A stretch of 64,000 nucleotides of DNA from Lutraria lutraria (GCA_964023205.1 OZ026844.1:24030934-24094933), one strand, 5' to 3'. Counted from the stretch's first letter, positions 22,225 through 35,475 are shown. Numbers and translations: made by a program. Notes: generated by a model not told the origin, from the sequence alone.

Positions 22225-22700
22225 TACTTTGTATATGAAGTTGCTTTTTCATATCAAAAGGATATTGACTTTGTATTTATTCAATAATAATAATAATAAT
22301 AATATCTTTATTTATAGAAGGTGTACACATTAAGTAAAATCCTACATTGGAGAGTATAAGTAACATATTTACATGTTATGATTAATACACAAATATTGAC
22401 AATCATGAGTATTTGACAAATCATTGAATTCACAAGCACATGGTACATTTTGTAATATCATACCCTACATCAATCAAATTCACCATAATCTGCTACGATA
22501 CAACCACATTGGACTTCATAATATACCTCACAACTTATAATCTAGGTCCACATCACATAGCAATGCCTGCATGATTTACTTACCTTTCAACGAAGATAAG
22601 ACTACAGATTCAGTCAAACATGACAAAAATGACCTACATTACCATTAGCCAATCAAATGGCCAGGATTACCCAAACTAGTAATAGACACTTTACTTAATA
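22225..22700 (+). repeat. Dispersed repeat family A, copy 2 with an AAT microsatellite
   Basis: Shares TATGAAGTTGCTTTTTCATA, GAGAGTATAAG-TAACATATTTACATG, GACAATCATGAGTATTTGAC, ATCATACCCTACATCAATCA and TTACCATTAGCCAATCAAAT with the 42-kb and 51-kb copies. An (AAT)n run near 22285-22303 plus extra bases interrupts it. Confidence 0.85.
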
Positions 22701-23312
22701 CCCACAAACAACTAGAATAAACTTGTAACTTGACTAAAATTCGTTGTAAAAAATAAGTAAATACCGATAATAGGATAAACTCATGGTAAAGAATTAAGTG
22801 ACCGGTTCATGAACGTGTCACTTAACGTGACAGGCTGATTATATTGATTAACTCTAGACGCAGTGAACTAGAATCTAATAGAATATAAACAGAACATAGT
22901 CACGCATAAATGATCTGTGGTAGCATGGTCTATCGGATACCATCCATATCTTATGGTGATTATCTAATTACATGGACCTAAATAATAATCCGGTGTAACC
23001 AATTTCCAGACTAGCACAATTACTGGATCATAAAGAAAACTTGCAGAAAGCATGCTCAGTCCATAGAACATCCGTAAGAATCAGTCAAAATTCTCTCTGA
23101 GCCTTATCAGCGGGTGGTGTAATTAACCATCATGTGCTAATTGTTTGCAGTGGTTTATAGCCCTGTACTGTCCACTACCAGGCCATATGGTCTTGAAATG
23201 TGATATATCTTTACAACATGAATGTAACCATTTTCACTTACAGTGTTTGTATAAGTGTAAGGTTATGCTTGTGGTAAACTGATAATTATTCAAGAATTTT
23301 GGTCAGTAAATA
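22701..23312. other. No gene; one arm of a distant inverted match
   Basis: About 30 bp near 23052-23081 (GCTCAGTCCATAGAACATCC GTAAGAA) is the near reverse complement of 25167-25196 (TTCTTACAGATGTTCTATGG ACTGTGCT). The arms enclose the nuclease-like scrap at 23313-23594. No other feature was seen. Confidence 0.5.
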
Positions 23313-23594
23313 ATTATCAAAATACTGGTGCATGTTGTTCTGCAAAAGCCTCGGTCCAAGTTTGACATATATAACATTACATCTATCATTGAGCTGTTGG
23401 AGTCATTCCATAATGACTCTACCGTGGGAATGAAAGTAGCTGTGGGGTTATGTATGGGAGGGAATGATTTCATCCCAAAATTTCATTTAATATCACACAC
23501 CACTATCCTGCAACATGTACTTCAAAGTGATCATCTTCTTTTTATTGGCCAACATGGAAAGACACTGTTGAATATGGACACTATAATATTATGA
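23313..23594 (+). pseudogene. Fragment resembling a PIN/XPG-like nuclease domain protein
   Basis: The frame, open from an in-frame TAA just upstream to TGA at 23592-23594, reads VLQKPRSKFDIYNI, then a helical stretch, then VGLCMGGNDFIPKFHLISHT. The GGNDFIPKF block resembles the acidic-metal-site region (GNDF/Y-P) of FEN1/XPG and XRN-type PIN nucleases and related uncharacterised proteins of marine invertebrates. At about 93 codons it is only a fraction of such a protein, and no clean splice sites flank it. An isolated retro- or transposon-borne scrap or a lone exon are both possible. The recognition is from motif memory only. Confidence 0.5.
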
Positions 23595-25780
23595 CTCGAG
23601 TCAAAACGTTGAAATGAAAATGGTGAGGTTGAATTCAACTAGAAAGTAAAATTGCAAAATCATGTATAAAACTGAACCACAACGATTCCATATGTTAACT
23701 TAGTGCTTTGTTTTAAAGTAAATTAAATATTAATTGAAATCTAGATGTACCTGTAAGTACGGGAGCCCTCCCTGAATAAGGCCGACGGCGAGGGTCATTT
23801 CCTAAATAGACATCCGTCCCATTTTCTGTTTTTCTGTGATGTGGCTTAACACTCTGTCAATTTCAAGAAATGTTTCGAAGATTCATACTTACCACGTGCA
23901 AATTAACTGTTTTATAACTATAGAGACGTAACGGGGTAGAAATCAATAAAACATATTTTTGTTGATAGAGTCATGTAACTTGTTTTGACAGAGATGTGCT
24001 CTGAAAATTTGAGCTCAGAATATCAAAAAATAAATACAATATGCATATTTTACGAAGGGGACATTATATAAGTTTTGTTAAGTGTACAGTCATATATATA
24101 TACTGGTCACTATCTTTTATTTCTTTTTTACTGAGTGAATCTTCAGTCATGAAAGTTAGAATACTACCGATAGTTCTAAAAATGTGTGAGTCATTCTAGA
24201 TAATGGACTTAAAAATATGTTTGTATGAAATATAAAATTCAATGCCTACTAATAGTATTAAGGTTGTTAGCAATGTTGAATATAGACTTAAATTGGTACT
24301 CCTATCAATTGCTTTTCCAAAAGCTTTCCAACGTGAAACAACGGTTGGTCTTTTCCATTTTATTATAAAGCTTTGTAAAACCTTTAAATGGATTGAAAAA
24401 ACAGCCATTGGTTTAGGTACCATGCACTAATTTAAGGATGCTAATTTTTTATTAAAACAAAATTCAAGAAACAGTATGTACACATGTGTGTATAATGTGT
24501 GTATAATGTATAGCATGTGTCAGGTAATCTAAGGATGACAGTGTATGCTAAACATTTTATAATGTTTTCTTTAATTTGTTTTGTTTAGTATGTTGTTAAA
24601 ATATACCCAGTTTAGACTTTCAAATTCATGTTCTTTGCAGTCAATTTTACAACAAATTACATGAATATGGCTATGCCATATGAGATGTATGTATATATAT
24701 GTTTTACCATAGATCAGATTTCTAAGATACGTTGATTGATCATGATCCACACTGGTTGCAAAAGTAAAATTATCTGTTCTCAGCATGACAAGCAGATAAA
24801 AGTGTACATTATTCTGTCAACAATTGTTTTTCAACAATTATTTGTAATTGTTGTTAATTATAATTACAGTGTATTATGATGTGTTGGGAAAAACGTTTTC
24901 ATGATGTAAATAAAATCATATTTTCTTCTGGTAATCTTTTGATATTTCATAAGAAGCTAAACTCCTGAAGCTAATGCAAAATGCTGATAACATATAAGCT
25001 TTAATGTTGAAGTTAGCACATTGTACATGCTAACAATCCAGCTGAGAAGGCTTATCAGCTGACCACTGGCCAGGGCAATTTATCTCTCAGTGCTTGACCA
25101 TCAAAGTGATAACCTTGTAATTGTAATAGCTCCATGCTAAGATGTGTATTGCTCAGTAGCAGAGCAGGCTTCTTACAGATGTTCTATGGACTGTGCTTTA
25201 ATTATTAATAGTATGAACGGTCAATCGACGTTAATAACCAGCTGTTATTACATCCGGTATATTAATAGATTATAACTGCTGATATACTCCATCAGGCGTG
25301 AAATTCCAACTTTCACGATTCTTCATTAATGTTTACTCATTAGAATAAATGCTTTCAAATATTTCAATAGATCAAACTTGATTATAAAGAAATATTCATA
25401 GTCCAATTTGTACGCAAAAGCTGATACTTTCTGTGTGTATCATGCTTGTGTTGCACTGAACAGGGGTAACCTAAGTGTTTAATTTGCTTTTAGAACTGAA
25501 ATTATAAGTGCCAATACTTCAAGTAAAAGCTTAGTAATTGATGCAGATTCAAAGGAACAGCGGTGCTTTGTATTTTAGTTCTGCTGAAAGTAATTCCTCA
25601 ACTGTATTTTAAGCATTCCCGCTGAGGCCTTAACAGAAAGTGTTTCTGGTTACAGCTCATCAATGAAGTTTCCTTCTAAAAAGGAAATAGGCTTAGAAGG
25701 ATGTCGCAATATGATCAATTATGTAGAGTTTATTATTTTTTCAGGGAAATTTTTTTTTTCATAAAGCAATGTAGATCTAT
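23595..25780. other. No recognisable gene
   Basis: Contains a GTGTGTATAATGTGTGTATA duplication near 24486-24508 and a small hairpin CAGCTGAGAAGGCTTATCAG near 25051. Short open frames lack motifs. Confidence 0.5.
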
Positions 25781-26075
25781 CCTGGCGACCTAAGTTCGAG
25801 CCTCCGACTAGGTGAACTAACAAAAAAAAATACAAAAAGGTCATGATGGTCCTTTAATGCTAACAGGAGACGACATAAGCCAAAAAGCAGACATCGAGCA
25901 AAGAACTCTTGTGAATTTGACCCCACGTGCCCCAATATCAAATTTGACCAATAAGGATCCAGTCAGAAATACAACTAAACCTCTAGAGTGTACTGTAAAC
26001 CAGGAAACTTTCGCGTCAAGAAACTTTCGCGGCTTTGAGGAGACCGCGAATCTCGCGAAACATAACACGTTTTGA
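25781..26075. other. Probable repeat fragment with a tRNA-type B-box word
   Basis: GACCTAAGTTCGAGCCTCCG (about 25788) fits a pol III B-box (GTTCGAGCC) but no A-box precedes it. A further stretch with repeated TTTCGCG words (26000-26060) resembles a dispersed CG-containing repeat. Evidence is weak. Confidence 0.3.
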
Positions 26076-27365
26076 ATTAAATGTATATTTTGAATAGCAT
26101 GACACAGCATTACAATATACCTAATGTTAATTTGCAAAGTCAGTGGTCATGCGTGGTGTTTGAGTGAAAATATAGCTGAAGAAATTTAAGGCTAGTAGCT
26201 TTTTATGAACAAACAATGAGGTAATGTTTTGTTTGCACATCAATTAGTGACTATAACAATAATAATAATAACCCATCGCTGTGTATATTCAACTGCAGCC
26301 TACTCTGACAAAAAAAGGAAGATGGTTTAGACAAATGAGGTATTAATCAAATAACAATTAGAGACACATCTTGAACAGTCTGTCCTTCTTGCTCTACGGT
26401 TTTCTCTCTTAAACAATTTGATTGTAAAATCCCGTAATCATAACAGACAAATTATTGCCATGTTGTTTCCAAGAGGATCGTAATTTTAGAATAAAGTTGT
26501 GCTTAGATAATCGACATGCGGAAGTTGTTTACTTTATTAATACTGAAATTGATTGATGCTTATTTTCGAAACGATCCTTTTTCTTCCCTTTCATCTTTTA
26601 AACACTCTCTATGTCTGTCTCTATCTTTATGATGATACAATATCTGATTGATCTATGTGAATAACGCAAAGAAATATTGTTTATAATGGGTCCATTTAAA
26701 CAAGGCCTATATTGTCATACAAAATTCGTGCAAATGTCTGTTATATTATCAAAAAGACTAGACGCTGCCGACGTGCACAAATATTATAAGCGCTTTATGA
26801 ATTTACTGTTTGTATAAATAATATTACGAGATTATACAAGCATGAAAAGTCAAAAAATTATGCAAGCTTTTAACAAACATTCAGAGTCCTCATTGTCATA
26901 AGGCAGTGTAATGGAATATCAACTTTTCATAGAAAATTCCATAGAAGTGACAAGAAGGATACTTTGACTGTCCTATTTAGGTTAGGTATGAATGGTTAAA
27001 ATATACCTGTTCGTAATATCGGGTGTTGTTTTCTTGTCCCAGAACATGACCTGTATCAGACACAATATAACGAGTAAATCACAATCTGCGATGTCGGTAT
27101 CTGCAATGCCACCTGACGACCGTCTAACGTTGTGTAAGGCAGATATCAACATCGTGTGTAGAAAAGACCTGATCACGGGATTCTCGAAACACCTTTAGCG
27201 TAACGTGCTGTCAGTGTTCACGTGAATCTCGTGACCAGTACTTTCATCCGCAGATAGACCTCGTACATCAAATATATACATAATAATTAATACACGTCAA
27301 GAATGAGATGAAATAAACCGAGAAAAGCAGGAAGTTGATTTCAAATCAATCGAAAATAGCAACCA
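26076..27365. other. No secure gene; one GC-richer stretch
   Basis: At 27007-27200 the composition rises and a minus-strand frame ends at a CAG|GTATAT donor-like word, while the plus strand has a TTCTTGTCCCAG acceptor-like word at about 27047. This could be an exon on either strand, but no protein family was recognised. Confidence 0.25.
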
Positions 27366-27590
27366 TTCTTACAGTTTGTCCTAATTTCTCGTCCAATGAA
27401 ATGTCCGCATTTCATTTGAAATTTGAAAAATATATCGCATAAAATGTGCCTTGAACCTGATATGGAGAAAATACGTCACTTATTACGCTGTCTGTACAGA
27501 AATTAAGACAAACTGTAAATCAGTTATCGTTCATATTTTGAATTTTATGCGACATATCACTGCGCTCCGCAAAATATGAACGATAACTAA
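27366..27590. repeat. Composite inverted repeat (MITE-like)
   Basis: Three sets of words pair in reverse: CTTACAGTTTGTCCTAATTT (27368) with AAATTAAGACAAACTGTAAA (27500); ATATCGCATAAAAT (27431) with ATTTTATGCGACATAT (27542); and AGTTATCGTTCATATTTTG (27522-27540) with CAAAATATGAACGATAACT (27570-27588, 19 of 19 paired, 29-bp loop). The arms interleave rather than nest, suggesting a rearranged palindromic element. Confidence 0.75.
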
Positions 27591-28629
27591 TACATAAAAC
27601 GTATATCATGCGCTGACATTTAATAATACAAGTTGTTATTCAAGACGCATTAGTGTCACGTTTTCTGAAGGCACGTGGCTTTTTATATCACTCGTTACAA
27701 ATAGAGTCTTTCAAATGAATGGTTCTGTTTGAGTGACCCTGTTACAAAATTTAACGATCTTGTTAAAAGCGGACATTTTTCTTATTTATGGAAATCATTT
27801 AACAATTCTATTGCGATGCACAAAAAAAGTAGAACCTAACTGTATTTGTAACCTTGTAAAATTCAGGGCTAATGCACAAAGAGCAATATACAGAAATTCA
27901 CATTTACAAAACTGGACCAATGGAAGCAGGTCACGTGGTTATGGACAAAACGGCGGAATTGTTTACTTCTTTACTTGAACTATCATTCATGTTCACCATT
28001 TTGCACATTCGTGGACAGATCTCATGATTATGATATGAAAATCTCCCTAAGAGTTTTACTTGGCGATTGAGTTTCACAACTGTTCTATAGATGCGCGATT
28101 CCCTTTATTTTGATCAGTGTTTGTTCCATATAGGCCTACTTTTATTTTCTGAGAGTGTGATCTTTTTACATACAGAAAAGATCCTTACAAAATGACCTCG
28201 CAGCACTCTTTTGAAATGTAGTACTGAAGATTTATGTTATAAAAATATTGCATGCTTCGGTATTTTATTGCATCTATTGATAATTTCAGACAAAACGGTT
28301 GTTTTGCACGTAAAACAAGAACATATTTCCTGCGTTTAGGAACATTTAGGAAGTTATAATTAACCATCAGACTGGTCGATAAAATTCAGTTGAACAAAGA
28401 GTAGAACGTTTTACACTTCCTTGAAACAGGCGTTAGTAATGTGTAAGTGATAGTATAAGGGTTTACACGGGTTTCACTGTTAGTTTGGTCATATTCAACA
28501 TTAGTTAGGGGAAGGCCACGTAGTCTGTGGTCTACACTATATATGCTTCAGGAAAGTGACCCATATTGGTAACATTAATCTAACAGCGATTTATAAAAAA
28601 ATATAATCTTCTGCATTTGTCTAATGCAA
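27591..28629. other. No recognisable feature
   Basis: No coding motif or repeat was seen. Confidence 0.5.
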
Positions 28630-29100
28630 ACACGTGAATCACTTTGTCAACATCAACATTCAGGTGCTTGTGTGACAACGACGACAGTCTGTCAGACCCC
28701 GCCCCCTAAAATTCAGCCTACACATTAATATCAATCAAGCTATGTCCCTGGTGATGTTCTTTTGTACAGTGGCTTATTAACGACATCTGTGCTGCTCAAC
28801 CAGAACATGTATTATTTTGTGCCACTAGTTACATACTCAAATAATTTTATCTCTCTTTCATTTTGTATTTGTTTTTAAATACAGAAATTATAGTGTGTTA
28901 GTTTTCAAGTCTCCACTTATATCAAGAATGAATGTGACTGATATAGTCAAATCAATGTTTTAGTCACCTTTTTTTAGGCCTTCTTTTAACCGTCATTGAT
29001 TATTTAGAACAAAATGTCGTCATTATAAAGGACATTTGTCAATAAAGGCCACATTATGTCCATGGGCGGCTCTTGTTTATCGGTGGACTGTACATGGAAA
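28630..29100 (+). repeat. Dispersed repeat family C fragment
   Basis: Shares GTGAATCACTTTGTCA at the left, and TTGATTATTTAGAACA, GTCAATAAAGGCCACATT and GGTGGACTGTACATG at the right, with 41815-42005 (plus) and 47680-47840 (minus). The middle parts differ. No frame is conserved. Confidence 0.6.
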
Positions 29101-29470
29101 AGATTACAGTAAGCATTCTGAAAGTTGATACCGTGTATACGTTCTTGTGGAATAATAACATCAATTTAAGTAACAGACGTAGTACATAATATCTTTGTCA
29201 AAGCACAGTATCTTTAATCAGAAATATATGCAATTCTGGACCAGTGAAATTGGATCTCTGCGCGAAACTGATGAGTTATTGATCTACCATAGTTATTAAG
29301 ACTTCAAATAGGTTTTATGTACATGTAATATTATCACAATCAACACGCAACAATTATGTTTGAGATGGAATCAGTTATAATGTGATACCATTATTACTAA
29401 GCAAAAACTAAAAAAATGATAGATGATCTTTAAATTTCAAGAAAACAAATATATTCACATTAAGAAATAT
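29101..29470. other. No recognisable feature
   Basis: Nothing identified. Confidence 0.5.
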
Positions 29471-29550
29471 CGTGTATCCACGTAATACGAACTCCCACGG
29501 ATCAACGCAACAACAAAAAATGGCGGACAAAGTCACATATCTATCTTTTT

Positions 29551-29574
29551 GGCTTGGAGCTACGGCTCCAAGCC
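29551..29574. repeat. Perfect 10-bp-arm hairpin with TACG loop
   Basis: GGCTTGGAGC and GCTCCAAGCC flank TACG. An ATGGCGGACAAAG start-like word lies 32 bp upstream, and the open frames on both strands here owe their length to this palindrome. It is probably part of a dispersed palindromic repeat and not a gene. Confidence 0.7.
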
Positions 29575-29769
29575 CTATTATTGTTTTCAGTTGCAGTTGT
29601 TCCCTAGATGCTGGTAGCTGTAATGCGAAAGCTGGGTACAAGTGCGCAAAAATGATAGGAGTCCGGCGATTGGTTGCCAGCTATATGTTAACAGTCCGGT
29701 GATTGGTTTACGCTTACTGTGTGAATCGGTATCACATGACTTGAGTGTACCAACTTCACTGTGCTAGTC

Positions 29770-30250
29770 TATTATGAAATCAGGGTGTTTCACTAAAGAT
29801 CGGTTTGTTCTATTAACATTAATTACACGTAAAGGTACACATTTTAAAACTGTCTATTTTTTCTGTTACTATGTACAATATATTTAAATCAATTATTTTA
29901 ATCATTACTGAAAGACATATTAGCGGAGGATTGTTCAAGAGAATTTAAGGAAGCCCCTTCTATAATGAAACCTGCGGAACGCTATTGCCGCCAATAATTT
30001 TGTCACGTGATTTTGATGTACACATTTGCGATTTCATTGTAAAATCGGGGTGTTTCACTATAAATCGGCATGTTCCATCAACCGTTAAGGCACGAAAAGA
30101 TAAGATATATTAACGCAGTCTCAATTATTTTTACTTTACTAGCTCTTTGTTTAATTATCAGCATAATTGCTGAAGGTAATAAGCGGAGGATTAATTAATT
30201 AATGAAATACACCCCTACTATAATTTAACTTGCGAAACGCTTTCTCTGAT
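29770..30250 (+). repeat. Diverged tandem duplication of about 260-270 bp
   Basis: Copy 1 has AATCAGGGTGTTTCACTAAA, TAGCGGAGGATT, CCCCTTCTATAATGAAACCT and GCGGAACGCT. Copy 2, about 266 bp later, has AATCGGGGTGTTTCACTATA, AAGCGGAGGATT, CCCCTACTATAATTTAACTT and GCGAAACGCT in the same order. Confidence 0.85.
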
Positions 30251-33149
30251 GCAATTTAAAACTTGTGTACAGTACGATGAATTATAGGAAAATCTATAAA
30301 TAGAAAAATATGCCGATGTTTCAGACTACCTGTTGACTTTGAAAGAGGACAACTCCATAACTAAAATGGTCAACAAGACGAAATAAAATGAACCAATTTA
30401 GTTATGGTATCAGAACTAACTTTTATCAGCAACAACCAGCCAAGCCTTTCCTTTTTAAAAGGAAACTTTATTCTTTGTATTTTGACTTTAACAGGCCAGT
30501 ATGCACATATTTTTCTATTCTAGACAATTGTCAGAGTATAAATATTGAATGATCATTACATAAAATACATTTGATATAACAAGTTATTAGTTTGATAACT
30601 AATTTGATATACTTGATATCAGATTTTGTCATTGCTTTTCAAAGTTTTGTTAAATCTTAAAAAAATATCGCATCATAAGAAAGAAACCATACACAGCGTT
30701 TGAAAGACAATGTTTACTAGAATTGGGTGATTATTCGATTTAACTCTATTTTTCGTTGATGTTGGTTAAAATAGTTTTATAAAGATGACCTTACTGAGAA
30801 ATTGTTAAGTGGCTGACAGCGTTGATTTAACTCAACAATTTCGATAAGCAGTAACGCAACTAAAAAGTAGTTGCTTTCGTTGTTTTATGTACAAAAAAAA
30901 TGTATTTAAATATGTTTGCGCATGTCGTATACAACTGTAGTTTTAAAACAATCATTCTGAGTGTATTGACCGTTTAGTCGATTGTGAAGTTGGCATTAAT
31001 AAATAAGAAGATTCAAATAATGTTAATTTGCCATGATTCAATACCTTCAAAATACTGTCCATTGTATTGTATTTTTGTTTTTATACATTATATTTACTAG
31101 TATTTATCTGAGTGGAGATCTGAGCCATTGCAACAACTAAAGTTATGTCAGTCCTCAAATCAGTTCAGCTTATTGTAGCTGGACAATCAATCGATCGAAT
31201 GACTGTCAACAACCTACTTCAATTTCCAAGACTCAGCAAGTGATCGAGCGGAGCACTATATGGAAGCTCATGAAACATTACGGCATATAAGACAATTTTG
31301 TTAGCATCACAGAGAGCAGTTGGTAATTCCATTTTTTAATCTCGAACTTCGATATGTCCTGATGATAGGAAGCATAGCGCTGAGGCATAAATTTGAAAAT
31401 ATTTGATATTTTTAATATATTTTTCAAATATTTGCATGGATTCCTAAAATTTGTTCATAAGTATCAAACATTGTTTGTATAATCCTTGCGTAAATGGTAT
31501 TTAATTATTAGATTCTATACCGGAATGAATATCTGGATATTCTACAATGCAGTTCGTAATTCAAAAAATGAATGAAAGTTGCAGACTGTATATCAGTATG
31601 CACTGCGTAACGATCTTATACAAGCGTTCTCTTCAGCTCCTTGACAACTACCTCTATCAGAGATTTGACAATTCACTCCTGTTTAAGTGCTACCTAGTTT
31701 GACCTCAGATGGTATTTAGAGCAATGGCATACAAACAACAAATCGTGTTCCAGAGAGGAGAGTAAACTATCCACATTGCCCCTATAGCTTTTTGTAAAAG
31801 ACAATCTACAAGACATGCAATAGCTTTCATCAAGTGATTTAATGGAAATCCACTAATCATAAAATAGCTTTGTCTGGTATCATTGTAATGACTAATTTTA
31901 ATTTACCGCGGCAGCTGCAGTATTCTGATTGATAAATAACTCACATTGATCGAAGTACAACTTAGCAGCGTGTGATAATTGATTATTAAAACCCTGATGA
32001 GTTAAGAAGAATCGTGTTATCTCAATTGTCTGAATGAAATCTGAATGTATTTACTTACATGTCCGCTTTTAGACCGATAATATGAAAAACACCTACTTTA
32101 ACGTAACAACGAATACTTCATTTTCTGTTCAAAATTAAAAAAAAATCATGTTACAATTAATGAAATAAGAAATCACTTAAGTTACATAAATCGCCTCCTC
32201 AATTCATCTTATTTTAACCTATGTTTTATTTATATATTTAACAACCCAACAGTGTTAATGTACTGGAAAGACAAATCGTTCTTTGTATAACAACCATCTG
32301 CTGTTTCGGTTATGCAAGTGCAATTATATTCTAGAACTTTACAGCAAAAAGTTTTTACAATTCATTCATTTCATAATGGTTGATAAAGACTTGTGGTCTT
32401 TGTAATAGGAAACGAAGGCGGACTATAGAGCTGGTGAGGGTAACATGTGTACTGATGACACAGATGTTGTATTATTTTGTGGTTTGAACATTTTGTACAA
32501 GAATGGAGAAATAATGATATTTTACTTACATTTTGTACAATTACTTATCTATACAAATGTCATGTCTTTGAAATTTGATGGCACCTCAGATGAATTGGAA
32601 TCAACAGACAACAAAAACCCTTATATCGAAAAAAATGTAATAATTTGCAGAAAGTATATGTATTGTCGCAATGTATTTATGTATATTTTGTTGTTATGCT
32701 AAAATTAATCGTTCCTTCATAAAGTTAATTGAACATAATAGTTTTTTTCAATAACGTCGAATATATGGTTTCATTATTAGGAAAATTGTCTCAATCATTT
32801 CGGAAAATTGGAGAAATTAGTATTTTTAAAAAAGATGAAATTATGAACCAGGTGTAGTTTAAAAGATGAATACTGATAGTTCCATGAATTCAATTATTCA
32901 TAACAATAACCTTCAACTTCTGTAAATTGAGGTATGAGGGAGTTTTTAAGTATAGGATGAATGTGGTGTTTTCTCGCCAGTGTTTGTTGCCGTAACATAA
33001 TGGTTGTTGCCTCCATGTTTAATAAGACAAGTTGTTTGTTATTTCTCTCTTTTGCTTATTCATGTTTGTGTCTCTTTATGATTACGTCAAATGATTCAAT
33101 TGAAATAAACTGTGAGTTTGTTCCTTCACCTTCCTTCCTTTTTTATGCA
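30251..33149. other. No recognisable gene (2.9 kb)
   Basis: AT-rich. The 85-98-codon frames near 32445 and 32961 show no family motif and have composition like their flanks. I see no exon that I can defend. Confidence 0.5.
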
Positions 33150-34260
33150 CCCGTATCGATACATCGGGGGCATATTGTTTTTGGTCTCTCTGTTTGTCTG
33201 TTTGTACCAAACTTTAACCTTGCCTATATAATCAAAACGCTTGACCTACATTCATAAAACTTAGGTTCCTCATGACAACCTCTACAGGACCTGTGCATTT
33301 TCAGGTCAGTAGGTCAAAGGTCAAGGTCACGGGTTCATGTGTTTAAAAAATCCTACATTTATTTTAGGATACTACTCCTACATTTTTCATTGGATTTTGA
33401 CGAATCTTTCAACGACTTCTTACCAAAGCATTTCCGCACATATATTCCGGGTTTTGTAATTCGATCATTTTTGACGGAATTATGGCCCTTTGTTTATTTT
33501 GTGCAATTGTAACAACGAAATACTCTTGTTTCCTTCTTTTCTCAAGGGATTTTGGAAGGGTACATGGAACTGTTGTTATTAAGATAGCCAATGCATGTTG
33601 TAAAGGTTTTATGATACGATAATTTTTTACGGAATTATGACCCTTTGTTTATTTTGTGCATAATTATGTAATATATACAGAAATAATCTTTTGTTTGCAA
33701 CTACTTCTATATTAGAACTATTGTCACCAATTTCCCTAACACATATTGTGCAGGTTTTGTGATTTTATCATTTTTGGAAGATTTATGGCCCTTAGTTTAT
33801 TTTGTGGCCTAAATTTCTTCTATGATACTCCTACATTTCTCAAAGGAATTTGATGAAACTTTCACAGACTCATTGTCACCAAGAAACCCAGCACATATAA
33901 TCTGAGTTTAGTGATTGGATTTTTTTGGGCGGATTTATGGCCCTTTGTTTATTTTGTGCATATGTAGTAGAGAAATACTCTTCTGTGCACAACTCCTCCT
34001 AAATTTCTCAAGGGATTTTTACCAAACTTTGTTAGAACTATTGTCACCAAGTTTCCCAGCATTAATGTCAGGGTTTTGTGATTTGATCATTTTTAGCAGA
34101 TTTATGGCCCTTTGTTTGTCTGTACCAAACTTTAACCTTGTCTATTAAATCAAAAGGTTACAGCCTACAATCATCAAACTTCATATCTTGGTTCATCATG
34201 ACAATCTCTACAGGACCTGCGCATTTTCAATTTATATGGCACCCGGAGGGGGCATTGTGT
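33150..34260 (+). repeat. Dispersed repeat family D, array of about five diverged units
   Basis: Units of roughly 150-190 bp each run: TTCTCAAGGGATTTTGA-like word, AACTATTGTCACCAA, GTTTTGTGATTTGATCATTT, GATTTATGGCCCTTTGTTTA, TTTTGTGCAT. The array is bounded by partial copies of a second block: TGTACCAAACTTTAACCTTG, TCATGACAA-CTCTACAGGACCTG, GCATTTTCA at 33204-33305 and again at 34124-34230. Adjacent GGGGGCATATTG and GGGGGCATTGTG words also repeat. This is a tandem-organised dispersed repeat; open frames inside it are incidental. Confidence 0.85.
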
Positions 34261-35281
34261 TTTTAAAATACATCTTGTTCAACAACTTTTTAAAAGATAA
34301 TTATTTTTATTATATTGGTTTTGCCAGTTCCTTTCTAATGAGTCAAATGTTGCCTACACACGTGTTATACTAAAGTCTGTTTCGTCATGGTGTGAGGTAC
34401 ATAAAAGAGCATGTCAAGTATATTATTGAAAAAGAGGAATGTTTAAGCACTCCTATATATTATGACCCAATTATGTGAACCTAAAGTATTCAACTGAATA
34501 AATTTAGTGATATTGAAACCTTAAAAGCTTACTAAACATCTACTGGATTCTGAATAAAGCGGCACTCCTACGATGAAAACCTTGATGCGAATTTGTGTTA
34601 AATAGGTTAGATGGGCGAATCGTGAGGTGAAGCTGTTTAGTGTATTACACCAATATATTGTATGAATGAAGGCGGGTTCGAAAATCAATGAAAGAGAAGC
34701 GACATGTGGAAAAAATGCGTGAGGGGAGGTTTACGCCAAAATAACTTAGACATATTTTATTCTCATTTTATTTGTAACGGAGGGCAGGTCTTGATGGCAC
34801 TTGAAATATATATGTCAATGGTCGTTATCAATTTATGCATTGTAGATATATTTTATAACCATTGATTTGAAAATACCGTAAAAGACGTATGGAATATATA
34901 CAATTAATGAAATGAAGTATTTGTCTGACACTCAAGATGTATTAATACTTCTCTGGTATATTTATCTTAAAACTAACTGGAAATATCCCGTTCAGGCCAA
35001 TCAACCTCAATGCCGAATTCTCTCAGCGGGAATTTCTCTAAAAAGATAAAATATTAAGATGTTATTGTATGTATTATATCAGATTTATATTTAACGTTAA
35101 ACTGTAATCAATAGCATACATTAATATAAAGACAGTATTTAGAAATATTTGCAAACAAGACAAACTGTTCTTGACATGTATGAAAACACTAGAACGAGTG
35201 TGGAAAGCATGCGGAGAAAATAAGAACATTATTGTTCACCTCAGACTTTTATGTCACTTTGTCTGATTGCAGTGTAGCGCC
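34261..35281. other. No recognisable feature
   Basis: Nothing identified. Confidence 0.5.
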
Positions 35282-35475
35282 GTTAAATATCGCATCGCCG
35301 TCAAATGTCGCACTTACTGTTAAATGTCGCATCGCCGTCAAATGTGGCACTTACCCTTAAATATCGCATCGCCGTCAAATGTCGTACTTACGGATATCGC
35401 ATTATTAAATTATTAAATGGCGCAATTTTAACGTTCAATGTCGCACCTTTTTTCTGCCGCTAAATGTCGCAACCC
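35282..35475. repeat. 37-bp minisatellite, three units plus decayed tail
   Basis: Units at 35282, 35319 and 35356 read GTTAAATATCGCATCGCCGT then CAAATGTCGCACTTACT. Each is itself built of two related half-units around TAAATGTCGC / CAAATGTCGC. Degenerate AATGTCGCA words continue to about 35475. Confidence 0.85.

Noticed and set aside
22285..22303. AAT microsatellite as a notable feature
   Set aside because: Short and ordinary; recorded only as an interruption of the family A copy.
26982..27198. A 64-68-codon gene on one of the strands
   Set aside because: Both strands offer splice-like words and open frames but no family motif, so the strand could not be decided. Kept only as a weak note.
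29472..29702. A small protein starting ATGGCGGACAAAG
   Set aside because: The frame runs straight through a hairpin palindrome and has no domain or splice support. Both strands are open because of the palindrome.
32445..33257. 85- and 98-codon plus-strand frames, one with a DDTDVV word
   Set aside because: A single acidic word is not enough to call a nuclease or transposase; the flanks show no other conserved block or splice site.
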